A stretch of DNA of 64,000 bases, taken from contig NZ_JBBHJW010000002.1 of NCBI RefSeq assembly GCF_037482845.1, positions 1-64,000 on the forward strand. The letters are read 5' to 3'. The notes under the pieces were generated by a model, which ran no database searches, had not been told where the DNA came from, and saw only the letters and a program-made list of their open reading frames with translations. Each line of letters starts with the position of its first letter. Position 1 is the first letter of the stretch. The translations under genes and the position numbers were made by a program. Shown here piece by piece: positions 51,896 through 60,818 of this stretch. This DNA is from Paucibacter_B soli (lineage in GTDB: Bacteria > Pseudomonadota > Gammaproteobacteria > Burkholderiales > Burkholderiaceae_C).

Positions 51896-52542
51896 GCATC
51901 AAGGTAATTCTCTGTGATGACCATGCGCTGATACGGCGCGGCATCCGCGACACGCTCTCGGACGTGGCCGATATCGAGGTCGTTGGCGAGGCCGGCGACT
52001 ACGGCGAGCTGCGCAGCCTGCTGCGCGATCTCGGCCCCGAACAGCCCTGTGACGTGCTGGTGCTGGACATCAATATGCCGGGCCGCAGCGGCCTCGACGT
52101 GCTGCATGTGCTGAAGGACGAGGGCAGTCCGCTGCGCGTGCTGATCGTCTCGATGTACCCGGAAGACCAGTACGCGATCCGCGCGCTGCGCGCGGGTGCC
52201 TTTGGCTATGTCAACAAGGGCGGCGATCCGCAGCTGCTGGTGCAGGCGGTGCGCACGGTGGCCCAGGGTCGCAAGTACGTGACGCCCGAGATTGCCCAGA
52301 TGCTGGTGGAAAGCCTCACCGCGCCTGTGACCGAGCAGGCGCACCAGAAGCTCTCCGACCGTGAGCTGCAGACCCTGGTGATGATCGCCTCAGGCAAGCG
52401 CCTGTCGGACATTGCCGAAGAGCTGATGCTGAGCCCCAAGACGGTGAGCGTCTACCGCGCCCGCGTGCTGGAGAAGCTGGGGTTGGCGAACAATTCCGAA
52501 CTCACCGTCTATGCGATCCGCAACGGCCTGGTACAGAGCTGA
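51892..52542 (+). CDS. NarL/FixJ-family response regulator
   Basis: A 216-residue DNA-binding response regulator. REC has Asp9/Asp10 and phospho-Asp59 (VLVLDINMPGRSG), and the C-terminal LuxR helix-turn-helix shows LSDRELQTLVMIASGKRLSD and KTVSVYRARVLEKLG. It overlaps the upstream kinase by four bases and follows GGGGCGGA. It is the output of that kinase; its target genes are unknown, although the flanking chemotaxis and c-di-GMP genes are candidates. Confidence 0.94.
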   Translation: MSIKVILCDDHALIRRGIRDTLSDVADIEVVGEAGDYGELRSLLRDLGPEQPCDVLVLDINMPGRSGLDVLHVLKDEGSPLRVLIVSMYPEDQYAIRALRAGAFGYVNKGGDPQLLVQAVRTVAQGRKYVTPEIAQMLVESLTAPVTEQAHQKLSDRELQTLVMIASGKRLSDIAEELMLSPKTVSVYRARVLEKLGLANNSELTVYAIRNGLVQS

Positions 52543-52626
52543 GTCGGCCGCTCACCGCGGCCTGGCTCAAGTCCGGCGCCCAGGCGCCGATATAGCGCTT
52601 ACCCTCTCCACAGGCTCTTGCGGCCC

Positions 52627-53916
52627 ATGCCTCTTTCCGCGCCTCACAAGCTGAGCGAGCCCAGCCCTGCCGCGTCGCGCGCGGCCGGGCCGAGTTCGCT
52701 GGTGCGGCGGCTTACGCTGCTGAACCTGCTGGTGCTGAGCCTCACCATGTTGCTGACCTTTGCCTTCATTGCCGAGGCCTTCTGGCTGGCCGCGCGCGAG
52801 CGTCAGCAGCGCGCGGCCGAACTCAGCGCGATGCTGCTGGCGAGCAACCTGGCACCCATGCTGGCCTTCGAGGATGGCGCGGCGGCGCAGGTCGAGTTGC
52901 AGGCCTTTGCCAGGCGCGGCGACCTGCGGCTGGTGCAGGTGCTGCGCACGGATGGCAGCAGCTTCGCGTCCTGGGCGCCGGGTCCGGCGCCAGCGGCCGC
53001 GCCGGGCGCGCTGGGCGAGCATGAGCTGGAGGTCTGGGCCGCGGTGCAGCTCAAGGGCGAGAACATCGGCTCGATCCGCCTGCGCGAAAGCCTGCAGCAG
53101 CTGCGCCAATTCGCTTGGCAGATGAGCCTGATGGGTCTGGTGCTGATCCTGCTGGCCATCCTGGTGGCGGCCTGGGTACTGGGGCGGGTGCAGCGCCGCG
53201 CGCTGGCGCCCATCGTCGAGCTCTCGCGGCTGGCCGACCGCGTGGCCCGGCAGCGCGACTATGGGCTGCGCGCCACGGTGCGCCGACCCGACGAGGTCGG
53301 CCGGCTGGCCGAGCGCTTCAATGCCATGCTCAAGCGCATCGAGGTCTGGCAGGGCGAGCTGAACGAACAGCTGCACCAGGAGCAGGTGGCGGGCCAGCAG
53401 CTGCAGCAGCTGGCGCACCGCGACACCCTGACCCAGCTGCCGAATCGGCTGTTCTTCCAGTCCGAGCTGCAGCGCCAGGTCGGCCATGCGGTGCAGGCTG
53501 GCGAATTGATGGCGTTGATGTTCATCGATCTCGACAATTTCAAGACCGTCAACGACAGCCATGGGCACGAGGCGGGCGATGCGGTGCTGCGCGAGATGGC
53601 CCAACGCATGGCCTCGGTGCTGCGCAGCACCGATCTGCTGTGCCGCTTGGGCGGCGACGAATTCGCGCTGCTGCTGCCGGGGCTGGCCGATGCTGCCGCT
53701 GCCGAGCATCTGGCCGAACGCCTGATCGCCGCGGTGCGCGCGCCGCTGCATGTGCGGCAGCAGCTGATGCCGGTGGGCGCGACCGTGGGGCTGGCCTTCT
53801 GCCCCCAGGACAGCAGCGACCCGGCCGAGCTGCTCAAACTCGCCGACCAGGCCATGTACGAGGCCAAGCGCGCCGGCAAGAACACCTATCGCAGAGCAGG
53901 AAATGTGGATGAATGA
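52627..53916 (+). CDS. Membrane diguanylate cyclase (CHASE8-HAMP-GGDEF)
   Basis: A 429-residue inner-membrane protein. TM1 is at about 30-58, a CHASE8-type periplasmic domain of about 100 residues follows (MLLASNLAPMLAFEDGAAAQ), TM2 is at about 165-185, then HAMP and GGDEF. The active signature GGDEF is at 342-346 and the I-site RSTD lies five residues before it, so active, product-inhibited synthesis of c-di-GMP is expected. This layout is that of YfiN/TpbB-like cyclases. It shares an overlapping end with a TonB-dependent receptor gene, followed by a YfiR-family gene. The start at 52627 is the first ATG; a TTG at 52618 is possible. Confidence 0.9.
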   Translation: MPLSAPHKLSEPSPAASRAAGPSSLVRRLTLLNLLVLSLTMLLTFAFIAEAFWLAARERQQRAAELSAMLLASNLAPMLAFEDGAAAQVELQAFARRGDLRLVQVLRTDGSSFASWAPGPAPAAAPGALGEHELEVWAAVQLKGENIGSIRLRESLQQLRQFAWQMSLMGLVLILLAILVAAWVLGRVQRRALAPIVELSRLADRVARQRDYGLRATVRRPDEVGRLAERFNAMLKRIEVWQGELNEQLHQEQVAGQQLQQLAHRDTLTQLPNRLFFQSELQRQVGHAVQAGELMALMFIDLDNFKTVNDSHGHEAGDAVLREMAQRMASVLRSTDLLCRLGGDEFALLLPGLADAAAAEHLAERLIAAVRAPLHVRQQLMPVGATVGLAFCPQDSSDPAELLKLADQAMYEAKRAGKNTYRRAGNVDE

Positions 53917-55897
53917 TCGCCTGACATGGTCGGGATTGGCGCTAAGCCTGGCGCTGGGCCTCAGCGGCGCAGCGGCCTGGGGCCAGAACGCCGCGACCGA
54001 GGAGCCGCCCAGCCTCGAGGAGCTGCTGCGCCAGGGCCTCTCCGAAGTGCCGCGCGACATCGAGGTGTCGACCGCGACGCGCTTTGCCCAGGGCGCAACG
54101 CGCGCGCCGGCGCTCACCCATGTGCTGACGGCGGCCGACATCCAGAGCTATGGCCTGCGCCATATGGCCGACATCCTGCGCCTGCTGCCCGGCCTGCAGG
54201 TCAGCAGCAACACCGTCTTCACCTACGTGGGCGCACGCGGCTTGAGCCGGCCGGGCGACTTCAACACCCGCTTGCTGTTCCTGCTGGACGGTCGCCGCAT
54301 CAACGAGAACGTGCACGATGCCGGTTTTGTCGGGGGAGAATTCCCGGTCGAGGCCGACCAGATCGAGCGGGTCGAGTTCACGCCCGGGCCGGGTTCGGCG
54401 CTGTACGGCAACAACGCCTTCTTCGGCGTCATCAACATCGTCACCAAGCGCGCCGACAAGCTCTCCGGCCTGGAGCTGCGCGCCAGCGCCGCCTCGCGTC
54501 GTTACGGCGAGCTGCGCGCCAGTGCCGGCGGGCGCCTGCACGAGGCTGGTCTGGAGTGGGGTGCCTGGCTGAGCGGCTACGAGCGCCCCGAGCTGGAACT
54601 GCCGCCCTATGTGGGTCCGCGCACGGCCCCGCAATTCCGGCCCAGGGACTGGGATCGCGGCGGCAAGTTCGGCGCCTATCTCAGCTGGCAAGGCCTGACC
54701 CTCAGGTTCGGACATGTGGAGCGCGTGCGCGGCACACCCACCGTGCTGGACCGCCTGCCGCAGCTGCAGCTGGACCAGCGCCGCGCCGCGCTGCGCGACA
54801 GTTTTGCCTCGATGGCGCTGGAGCGCAGCTTGGGCGAGGACTGGGACCTGTGGCTGAGTCTGTCGACCCAGCGCTTCCTGTACCGCGACGACGACCCCTA
54901 CCGCGACGAGCAGGGTCTGCGCCAGCAGTTCCGCAGCGACAATCTGGGGCGCTGGAGCATCGCCGAGGCGCGCCTGGGCACGCAACGCTGGGCGGGGCAT
55001 TACCTCAGCCTGGGTGTCGAGTACCAGCATGACGCACAGCAGCGCATCAGCTACGGCAATGTCGGCGAACCCGAATGGGGCTCCTTCTGGGGCAACGACC
55101 GGCGCTGGGGCCTGTTCATCCAGGACGAATGGCGCGTCGCCAGCCAGCACACCCTGGTGCTGGGCCTGCGGCGCGACGATGCGGTGGAGGCCGGGCGCAG
55201 CCTCAACCCGCGCGCGGCCTGGATCTGGGCACTGCGCGAGGACGCCACGCTGCGACTTGCCTACGGCAGCGCCTTTCGCGGTGCCAATCTGTACGAGTTC
55301 CAGGTCAATGCGGTGTACGAGCGCGAGCAGCCGCGGCGCGAGCGCGTCCGAACCCTGGAGCTGTCGCTGGACCATGCGCTGACGCGCCAGTGGCGCTACC
55401 AGGCCTCGGTCTACCAGTCGCGCCTGCACGACCTCATCACCGCCAGCGGCGCGCAAGGCATCTTCGAGAACGCCGCGGCGGTGCGCAGCCGCGGGCTGGA
55501 CCTGGCCCTGCAGGGGCAATGGGCCGGCGGGCAGCGCGGCGAGCTGAGCTGGAGCCTGCAGCAGTCGCGCGATGCCGAGGGCCAGCGCCTGAGCAATTCG
55601 CCGCGCCAGTTGCTGAAGGCGCGCTGGAGCATACCGCTGCTGCGTCAGGATCTGCGCCTGGGCCTGCAGGCCCTGGCCCTGAGCCGGCACGACACGCCGG
55701 CGCTGCCGCAGCCCGGCTATGCCCTGCTGCACGCCAACCTGCTGTGGCAGCCGGATCGCGCCACCGACGTTGCGCTGGGCCTTTACAACCTGGCCAACAA
55801 GCGGGTGATCGAGCGCGCGGATCCAGGCAGCGGCCCTGGCGAAAAACAGGAAGGGCGCATGCTGCAGCTGAGCCTGACGCGGCGCTTCGGATCATGA
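53909..55897 (+). CDS. TonB-dependent outer-membrane receptor
   Basis: A 662-residue outer-membrane protein. A signal peptide (about 1-25, ending AAAWGQ) leads to a plug domain with LTAADIQSYGLRHMADILRL, the GARGLSRPGDFNTRLLFLLD strand and the NNAFFGVINIVTK end. A 22-strand-type beta barrel follows and terminates in an aromatic-poor RRFGS. The ligand is not evident. The start at 53909 is favoured over ATG at 53903 by spacing from the AGGA ribosome site; both overlap the cyclase stop. Its stop overlaps the YfiR-like start, so all three genes are translationally coupled. Confidence 0.9.
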   Translation: MNDRLTWSGLALSLALGLSGAAAWGQNAATEEPPSLEELLRQGLSEVPRDIEVSTATRFAQGATRAPALTHVLTAADIQSYGLRHMADILRLLPGLQVSSNTVFTYVGARGLSRPGDFNTRLLFLLDGRRINENVHDAGFVGGEFPVEADQIERVEFTPGPGSALYGNNAFFGVINIVTKRADKLSGLELRASAASRRYGELRASAGGRLHEAGLEWGAWLSGYERPELELPPYVGPRTAPQFRPRDWDRGGKFGAYLSWQGLTLRFGHVERVRGTPTVLDRLPQLQLDQRRAALRDSFASMALERSLGEDWDLWLSLSTQRFLYRDDDPYRDEQGLRQQFRSDNLGRWSIAEARLGTQRWAGHYLSLGVEYQHDAQQRISYGNVGEPEWGSFWGNDRRWGLFIQDEWRVASQHTLVLGLRRDDAVEAGRSLNPRAAWIWALREDATLRLAYGSAFRGANLYEFQVNAVYEREQPRRERVRTLELSLDHALTRQWRYQASVYQSRLHDLITASGAQGIFENAAAVRSRGLDLALQGQWAGGQRGELSWSLQQSRDAEGQRLSNSPRQLLKARWSIPLLRQDLRLGLQALALSRHDTPALPQPGYALLHANLLWQPDRATDVALGLYNLANKRVIERADPGSGPGEKQEGRMLQLSLTRRFGS

Positions 55898-56403
55898 TGC
55901 GCCTGCTCCTGTTGCTGTGCCTGGTTCTGTGCCAAGCCGCGGCGCATGCGGCGGGCGGCCTGGACGAGGCGCAGATGCGCGCCGCCTTCGTGCACCGCTT
56001 TGCCCAGTACACGCAATGGCCGCCGCCGCCGCTGCGCGAGTTCACCTATTGCACGGCCGGCATCGAGGGGGACGGCGAGGCCTGGCGCCAGCTGCCCAGC
56101 CGGCCCATGGGCGGGTTGCCGATCCAACTCGTCAACCTGGACTCGCCACAGCAGGTCGCCCAATGCCAGCTGCTGGTGTTGGGGCACAGCGATCGCGCCG
56201 AGCTGCGGCGCTGGATGCATGCCATCGGCGACTTGCCGGTGCTGGTGGTGGGCGCCTCGCCCGAGGCCTATCGCGCCGGCGCCAGCATCGTGCTGATGCT
56301 GGAGCCGCAGGGCCTGGCCTTTCGCATCAACAACACCGAGGCCAGGCGGCGCGGCCTGGTGCTGAGCTCGCAGATGCTGAAGCTGGCGCGCGAGGTGCGC
56401 TGA
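55894..56403 (+). CDS. YfiR-family periplasmic protein (DUF4154)
   Basis: A 169-residue exported protein. A signal peptide (MMRLLLLLCLVLCQAAAHA) is followed by the DUF4154 pattern: MRAAFVHRFAQYTQWPP near the start, a Cys in FTYCTAGIEGDG and another in VAQCQLLVLG, and the closing GLAFRINNTEARRRGLVLSS with QMLKLAREV. YfiR holds the YfiN cyclase inactive in the periplasm of Pseudomonas; the upstream CHASE8 cyclase is the natural partner here. It overlaps the receptor gene by four bases and converges with fliR, nine bases away. Confidence 0.9.
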   Translation: MMRLLLLLCLVLCQAAAHAAGGLDEAQMRAAFVHRFAQYTQWPPPPLREFTYCTAGIEGDGEAWRQLPSRPMGGLPIQLVNLDSPQQVAQCQLLVLGHSDRAELRRWMHAIGDLPVLVVGASPEAYRAGASIVLMLEPQGLAFRINNTEARRRGLVLSSQMLKLAREVR

Positions 56404-56412
56404 TCAGGGCCC

Positions 56413-57177
56413 TCAGGTAAAGGCGGCGAGCAGCCGCTCCATCGCCACCATGAAGGGCGTCTGCATCAGCGGCAGGGTGGCCACCATGCCGATCAGGCCT
56501 ATGCTCACGGTGAGCGGAAAACCCACCGAAAAGACGCTGATCTGCGGCGCCACGCGCGCGATCACGCCCAGCACCAGGTTCACGAACATCAGCATGGTGA
56601 TCAGGGGCAGGGCGATCCACAGGCCGATGCGGAAGATCTCGGCGCCCCAGATCTGGGGCTGGGCCACGCGCAGGAAGTGAAAGGGCTCGTCGCCCACCGG
56701 AAAGGCCTGGAAGCTCTGCACCAGCGCATTGATGAGCAGCAGGTGGCCGTTGATGGCGATGAAGAGAAAGGCCACCATGCTGCCGAAGAAGCGCGCGCTG
56801 GCGGTGCCCTGGCTGCCGGTGGCGGGGTCGAAGAAGCCGGCGAAATTCAGCCCCATCTGCAAACCGATCAGCTCGCCCGCAAACTCCAGCGCGGCGAACA
56901 CCAGGCGCACCGCAAAGCCCATGGAAAGTCCGATCAGCAGCTGCTGCGCCACCAGCAGGAGCAGCATGGGCAGCGAATCCAGCGGCGCCAGCGGCATCGG
57001 CGGCAGCGAGGGCTGGGCCGCCATCGCCACGAAGATCGCCAGCCCGACGCGCACCCGCATGGGCATATTGCGCTGGCTGAACACCGGCAGGCCGGCGAAT
57101 AGCGCCAGCGTGCGCACAAAGGGCCACAGCAGCGGATTCAGCCAGGCCAGTAGCTGGGCCTCGGTGAGGCTGAACAT
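56413..57177 (-). CDS. fliR: Flagellar export gate protein FliR
   Basis: A 254-residue polytopic membrane protein of the flagellar type III export gate, which assembles with FliP and FliQ. At least six hydrophobic segments are present, and the motifs AFVRTLALFAGLPVFSQRNMP-like (about 20-40) and GLQMGLNFAGFFDP are typical of the family. The ribosome site is AGGAAG. It is the last gene of the fliL-R run and ends nine bases before the converging yfiR-like stop. Confidence 0.94.
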   Translation of the reverse strand: MFSLTEAQLLAWLNPLLWPFVRTLALFAGLPVFSQRNMPMRVRVGLAIFVAMAAQPSLPPMPLAPLDSLPMLLLLVAQQLLIGLSMGFAVRLVFAALEFAGELIGLQMGLNFAGFFDPATGSQGTASARFFGSMVAFLFIAINGHLLLINALVQSFQAFPVGDEPFHFLRVAQPQIWGAEIFRIGLWIALPLITMLMFVNLVLGVIARVAPQISVFSVGFPLTVSIGLIGMVATLPLMQTPFMVAMERLLAAFT

Positions 57178-57188
57178 GTGGGACTTCC

Positions 57189-57458
57189 TCAGCCCACGAC
57201 TTGCGGGATGGTCTGCAGCGTGCGCTGGATGTACTCGACCAGGGTGGTCACCATCCAGGGCCCGGTGATGGCCAGCACCAGCACCGCCGCGAGCACCTTG
57301 GGCACGAAGGACAGGGTGGCCTCATTGATCTGGGTGGCGGCCTGGAAGATGCTCACCACCACGCCCACCGCCAGCACGGTCAGCAGCACCGGTGCGGCCA
57401 CCAGCATCAGCATGTAGAGGCCTTGTTGGCCAAACGTGAATACCTGTTGTGCGTCCAT
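57189..57458 (-). CDS. fliQ: Flagellar export gate protein FliQ
   Basis: An 89-residue protein with two membrane helices (about 15-38 and 50-75), the standard FliQ size. It shows the family pattern VVSIFQAATQINEATLSFVPK between them. It is the export gate subunit between FliP and FliR. It lies seven bases after fliP and 11 before fliR. Confidence 0.95.
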   Translation of the reverse strand: MDAQQVFTFGQQGLYMLMLVAAPVLLTVLAVGVVVSIFQAATQINEATLSFVPKVLAAVLVLAITGPWMVTTLVEYIQRTLQTIPQVVG

Positions 57459-57465
57459 ATCTAGC

Positions 57466-58245
57466 TCATGTGACGAAGGAGGCGGCGAGCGAGCCCAGCA
57501 GCAGATTCCAGCCGTCCGCGAGCACGAACAGCATCAGCTTGAAGGGCAGGGCCACCAGCACCGGTGACAGCATCATCATGCCCAGGCTCATCAGCACGCT
57601 GCTGACGATCATGTCGATGACGAGAAAGGGGATGAAGATCAGGAAGGCGATCTGGAAGGCGCTCTTGAGCTCGCTGGTGACGAAGGCCGGCACCAGCACC
57701 TTGAAGGGCACCGCTTCGGCCTTCATGCCGGCGTCCAACTTGGCCAGGCGGCTGAACAGCGCCATATCGGCCTGGCGCGTCTGCTTGAGCATGAAGCCGC
57801 GCATCGGCAGCTCGGCGCGCTTGAGCGCCTCGTCGAAGGCGATGCTGCCCACCGAGTAGGGCTGCCAGGCCTCGGCATAGACCTTGTCCAGGGTCGGGCT
57901 CATCACGAAGAAGGTGAGGAACAGCGACAGCCCCACGATCACCTGGTTGGGCGGCGCGGCCTGCGTGCCCAGGGCCTGGCGCAAGAGCGACAGCACGATG
58001 ACGATGCGGGTAAAGCCCGTCATCATCAGGAGCACCGCCGGCAGAAAGCCCAGGGCGGTGAAGAACAAGAGGGTCTGGATCGGCACCGAATAGCTGCCAC
58101 CCGCGCCCTGACCGACCAGCAGCGGCAGGCTGGCGGGTGCCGCGGATTGCTGCGCTAAAGCCGCTCCAGTCAGCGCCGATAAGACCGACAGGGTCAGGCC
58201 TTGCCTGAGCCAGCGCGATGGGCGCGCAAAAGCATCAGCGCGCAT
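57466..58245 (-). CDS. fliP: Flagellar export gate protein FliP
   Basis: A 259-residue export-gate subunit with an N-terminal signal peptide, cleaved near ALAQQ as in other FliP. Conserved parts are FTRIVIVLSLLRQALGTQ, PPNQVIVGLSLFLTFFVM and MMMLSPVLVALPFKLMLFVL. FliP forms the core ring of the channel with FliQ and FliR. The start at 58245 overlaps fliO by 11 bases. Confidence 0.95.
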   Translation of the reverse strand: MRADAFARPSRWLRQGLTLSVLSALTGAALAQQSAAPASLPLLVGQGAGGSYSVPIQTLLFFTALGFLPAVLLMMTGFTRIVIVLSLLRQALGTQAAPPNQVIVGLSLFLTFFVMSPTLDKVYAEAWQPYSVGSIAFDEALKRAELPMRGFMLKQTRQADMALFSRLAKLDAGMKAEAVPFKVLVPAFVTSELKSAFQIAFLIFIPFLVIDMIVSSVLMSLGMMMLSPVLVALPFKLMLFVLADGWNLLLGSLAASFVT

Positions 58246-58570
58246 CGCCGGCTCCCATGCGACGGCGCAGCTGCTCGGCGAACGAAGTGCCGGTGGGCGC
58301 GGCCGTCTCGGGCTGCGGGGGCATCACATGCAGGGTGTTGATGGACTGCCCGCTCACACCCAGCACCAGCCAGCGCTTGTCCTCGCCCTGACCGACTTCG
58401 ACGGTGACGATTCGCTGGTTCGGCGCCAGCGGCAGCACCGCGACGGTGCGCAGCTGGCCTTGGCTCAAGCCTGCGCCCATCGGCGTGCGCTTGAGCAGCC
58501 AGAGCGCCACCGGAATCATGGCCAGGATGGCCAGAAACCAGAGGAAGGGCAGGAATTGGTTGTTGTTCAT
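58235..58570 (-). CDS. fliO: Flagellar protein FliO
   Basis: A 111-residue membrane protein with one helix (about 8-25, LPFLWFLAILAMIPVALWLL) and a cytoplasmic part containing VLPLAPNQRIVTVEVGQGED, typical of FliO. It assists assembly of the FliP ring. It lies between fliN and fliP and overlaps fliP. Confidence 0.9.
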   Translation of the reverse strand: MNNNQFLPFLWFLAILAMIPVALWLLKRTPMGAGLSQGQLRTVAVLPLAPNQRIVTVEVGQGEDKRWLVLGVSGQSINTLHVMPPQPETAAPTGTSFAEQLRRRMGAGDAR

Positions 58571-58615
58571 GGCCCCCCGATTCTGCGAGTGCAGCGGCGC
58601 GCTGGGTCAAATGAA

Positions 58616-58636
58616 AAGAGGCCCTGCGGGCCTCTT
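58616..58636 (-). terminator. Intrinsic terminator between fliN and fliO
   Basis: The perfect nine-base stem AAGAGGCCC / GGGCCTCTT has a three-base loop. On the - strand it is followed by TTTTCATTT. It lies 11 bases past the fliN stop and 46 before fliO, inside the flagellar operon, so it may reduce expression of fliOPQR. Confidence 0.65.
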
Positions 58637-58647
58637 CTTGCAGGCGC

Positions 58648-59085
58648 TCAAGCCTTGGAAAGGCGTCTCATGCGTTCCGAGGGGGTGACGATGTCGGTCA
58701 GGCGGATACCGAATTTGTCGTTCACCACCACCACCTCGCCCTGGGCGATCAGATAACCATTCACCAGCACGTCCATGGGCTCGCCGGCCAATGCGTCGAG
58801 CTCCACCACCGAGCCCTGGGCGAGTTGCAGGATGTTCTTGATCGGGATGCGCGTGCGCCCCAGTTCCACCGTCAGCTGGACCGGGATGTCCAGGATCATG
58901 TTGATGTCGCTGCCCGGCATATTGCCCGGCGTGGGCGAGAAATTGGTGAAGCTGGCGGGCGCCACCTGCTCGGGCGCAGCCTGCACCTCGTCGGCAACCT
59001 CGGGCTGCTTGGCCTCGGCAAGCGCGGCAGCCCATTCGGCCGCCATCGCGTCTTGTTCGTCTTGGCTCGGGCTATCAGGTGGCAT
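58648..59085 (-). CDS. fliN: Flagellar motor switch protein FliN
   Basis: A 145-residue C-ring protein. The C-terminal SpoA domain is clear: DIPVQLTVELGRTRIPIKNI, then LAQGSVVELDALAGEPMDVL and VNGYLIAQGEVVVVNDKFGI. The N-terminal part (about 1-60) is acidic and Ala-rich. FliN works with FliM and FliG in torque generation and direction switching. It overlaps fliM by 11 bases, and its stop is followed by a terminator. Confidence 0.96.
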   Translation of the reverse strand: MPPDSPSQDEQDAMAAEWAAALAEAKQPEVADEVQAAPEQVAPASFTNFSPTPGNMPGSDINMILDIPVQLTVELGRTRIPIKNILQLAQGSVVELDALAGEPMDVLVNGYLIAQGEVVVVNDKFGIRLTDIVTPSERMRRLSKA

Positions 59086-60079
59086 TGCGCGCTCCCAGCC
59101 AACCGGTCTCCGGACCGGTCAGCATTTGTTCAATCTTGATGGCGTACTTGTTGTTGGAGGTGCCGTAGTGGCAGTCGAACACCGGTACCCCGTCGACCTT
59201 GGCCTTGATCATCTGCTCCAGGTCCAGCTCGATGAAGTCGCCCGGCTTGAAGGACAGCAGCTGCTCCACCGTGGCCGGGGCGGTGCCGAGCTCGGCCACC
59301 AGTTCGACCTCGGCCGACTGGATCTGGTGCTTGAGCAGGTTCACCCAGCGGCGGTCCGGCTCGGTGGAGTCGCCCTGCGTGGTCGAGTACAGCACGTCGC
59401 GGATCGGCTCCAGCGTGGAGTAGGGGATGCAGAAGTACACCGTGCCGCTGGTCTCGCCGATCTCCAGCGTGAAGGAGGTCGAGACCACGATCTCGCTGGG
59501 CGTGGCGATGTTGGCGAACTGCGGCTGCATCTCCGAGCGCTGGTATTCCAGCTCCAGCGGGTAGATGCCCTTCCAGGCCTTCTGGTACTCGGTGGTGATC
59601 ACCTCCACCAGCCGCGTGATGACGCGCTGCTCGGTGGGGGAGAAGTCGCGGCCTTCGATGCGCGCGTGGAACTTGCCGATGCCGCCGAACAGCGAATCGA
59701 TCACCGCGAACACCAGGGTGGGATCGCAGACGATCAGCCCCGAGCCGCGCAGCGGCTTGACCGAGACGATGTTGAAGTTGGTGGGCACCACGATCTCGCG
59801 CAGGAAGGCGCTGTACTTCTGCACCTTGATGCCGCCGATCGCGACTTCCGGGCTCTTGCGGATGAAGTTGAACAGGCCGATGCGGATGTTGCGGGCAAAA
59901 CGCTCGTTGATGATCTCCATCGTGGGCATGCGCCCACGCACGATGCGTTCCTGGCTGGCCAGGTTGTAGTCGCGTATGCCGCCTTGCTGGACTTCCTCGG
60001 CTTCGAGCTTCTGGCTCTCACCGGTGATGCCCTGCAGCAGTGCATCAACTTCGTCTTGCGAGAGGATTTGCTGGTTCAT
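59075..60079 (-). CDS. fliM: Flagellar motor switch protein FliM
   Basis: A 334-residue C-ring protein that receives phospho-CheY. The N-terminal CheY-binding peptide is present (QILSQDEVDALLQGI). The middle domain contains NIRIGLFNFIRKSPEVAIGG and GSGLIVCDPTLVFAVIDSLF with the GGIGK loop. A C-terminal SpoA/FliN-like domain ends the protein. It links the chemotaxis genes upstream in this window to the motor. It lies 25 bases after fliL and overlaps fliN. Confidence 0.96.
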   Translation of the reverse strand: MNQQILSQDEVDALLQGITGESQKLEAEEVQQGGIRDYNLASQERIVRGRMPTMEIINERFARNIRIGLFNFIRKSPEVAIGGIKVQKYSAFLREIVVPTNFNIVSVKPLRGSGLIVCDPTLVFAVIDSLFGGIGKFHARIEGRDFSPTEQRVITRLVEVITTEYQKAWKGIYPLELEYQRSEMQPQFANIATPSEIVVSTSFTLEIGETSGTVYFCIPYSTLEPIRDVLYSTTQGDSTEPDRRWVNLLKHQIQSAEVELVAELGTAPATVEQLLSFKPGDFIELDLEQMIKAKVDGVPVFDCHYGTSNNKYAIKIEQMLTGPETGWLGARNAT

Positions 60080-60104
60080 GGTGCGTCAGCAGGTGGGTGC
60101 CGCC

Positions 60105-60701
60105 TCATTGAACGATGAAGGTCGAAAACAGGACCTGGCTCACCGGGCTTTCGACCTTGGCCTTCTTCTTTTTCTTGGGTTTCTTCTTGACGTCGGGCGC
60201 CTCTTCCTCATCGTCCGGGTCCAGCTCAATACCCATCGGGCGCACCGATTCGCGCATGATGTCCTTGGCCAGTTGCTCCTTGCCTTCGCGCGTGAGCAGC
60301 TCGGCCGAGGTCTTGTGCGCCAGCACCATCAGGATGTTGCTGCGGATGGCGGGCAGATAGGCCTTGATGGTGTCGGCGGTATGCGGATCGGGCACTTCCA
60401 GGCTGATGCCGATCTGGGCGAAGCGGTCCACGTCCTTGTCGGCCAGGTTCACCGTGAAGGGGTCCAGCGGGACATAGGTGGGTGGCGTGCCGGGCTTGGG
60501 CTTGGCATGGCTGCTGGTCTCGGCCGCGGGTTCGGCGTCGGCGCCTTCCTCGTCGCTGGCGTGCTGCTTCTTCTTCATCAGCAACAAGGCAGCGCCCCCG
60601 CCCAGCACCAGCACCAGCACGGCGGCGGCGATGATGATGACGAGCTTTTTCTTGCCGCCACCCGCGGGGGCGGCATCGGCTGCGGCGGGCGCTGTGGCCA
60701 T
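60105..60701 (-). CDS. fliL: Flagellar basal body-associated protein FliL
   Basis: A 198-residue single-pass membrane protein. A helix at about 20-42 (LVIIIAAAVLVLVLGGGAAL) precedes a periplasmic domain with PLDPFTVNLADKDVDRFAQI and IRSNILMVLAHKTSAELLTR. The segment at about 175-190 is unusually Lys-rich (EAPDVKKKPKKKKKAKV), an insertion not found in most FliL. The protein supports stator function under load. The ribosome site is GGAG. The fliK gene ends 117 bases upstream. Confidence 0.93.
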   Translation of the reverse strand: MATAPAAADAAPAGGGKKKLVIIIAAAVLVLVLGGGAALLLMKKKQHASDEEGADAEPAAETSSHAKPKPGTPPTYVPLDPFTVNLADKDVDRFAQIGISLEVPDPHTADTIKAYLPAIRSNILMVLAHKTSAELLTREGKEQLAKDIMRESVRPMGIELDPDDEEEAPDVKKKPKKKKKAKVESPVSQVLFSTFIVQ

Positions 60702-60818
60702 GAGGACTCCTAAGACGGACGGATCCGGTCCGTCCCATTATCAAAAAAGACCATCCCAGGCATGCTGCGATAAGGCAGGCAAAGCGCTGGGACATTCGGC
60801 CCGCTGCGCATGGTGCGC

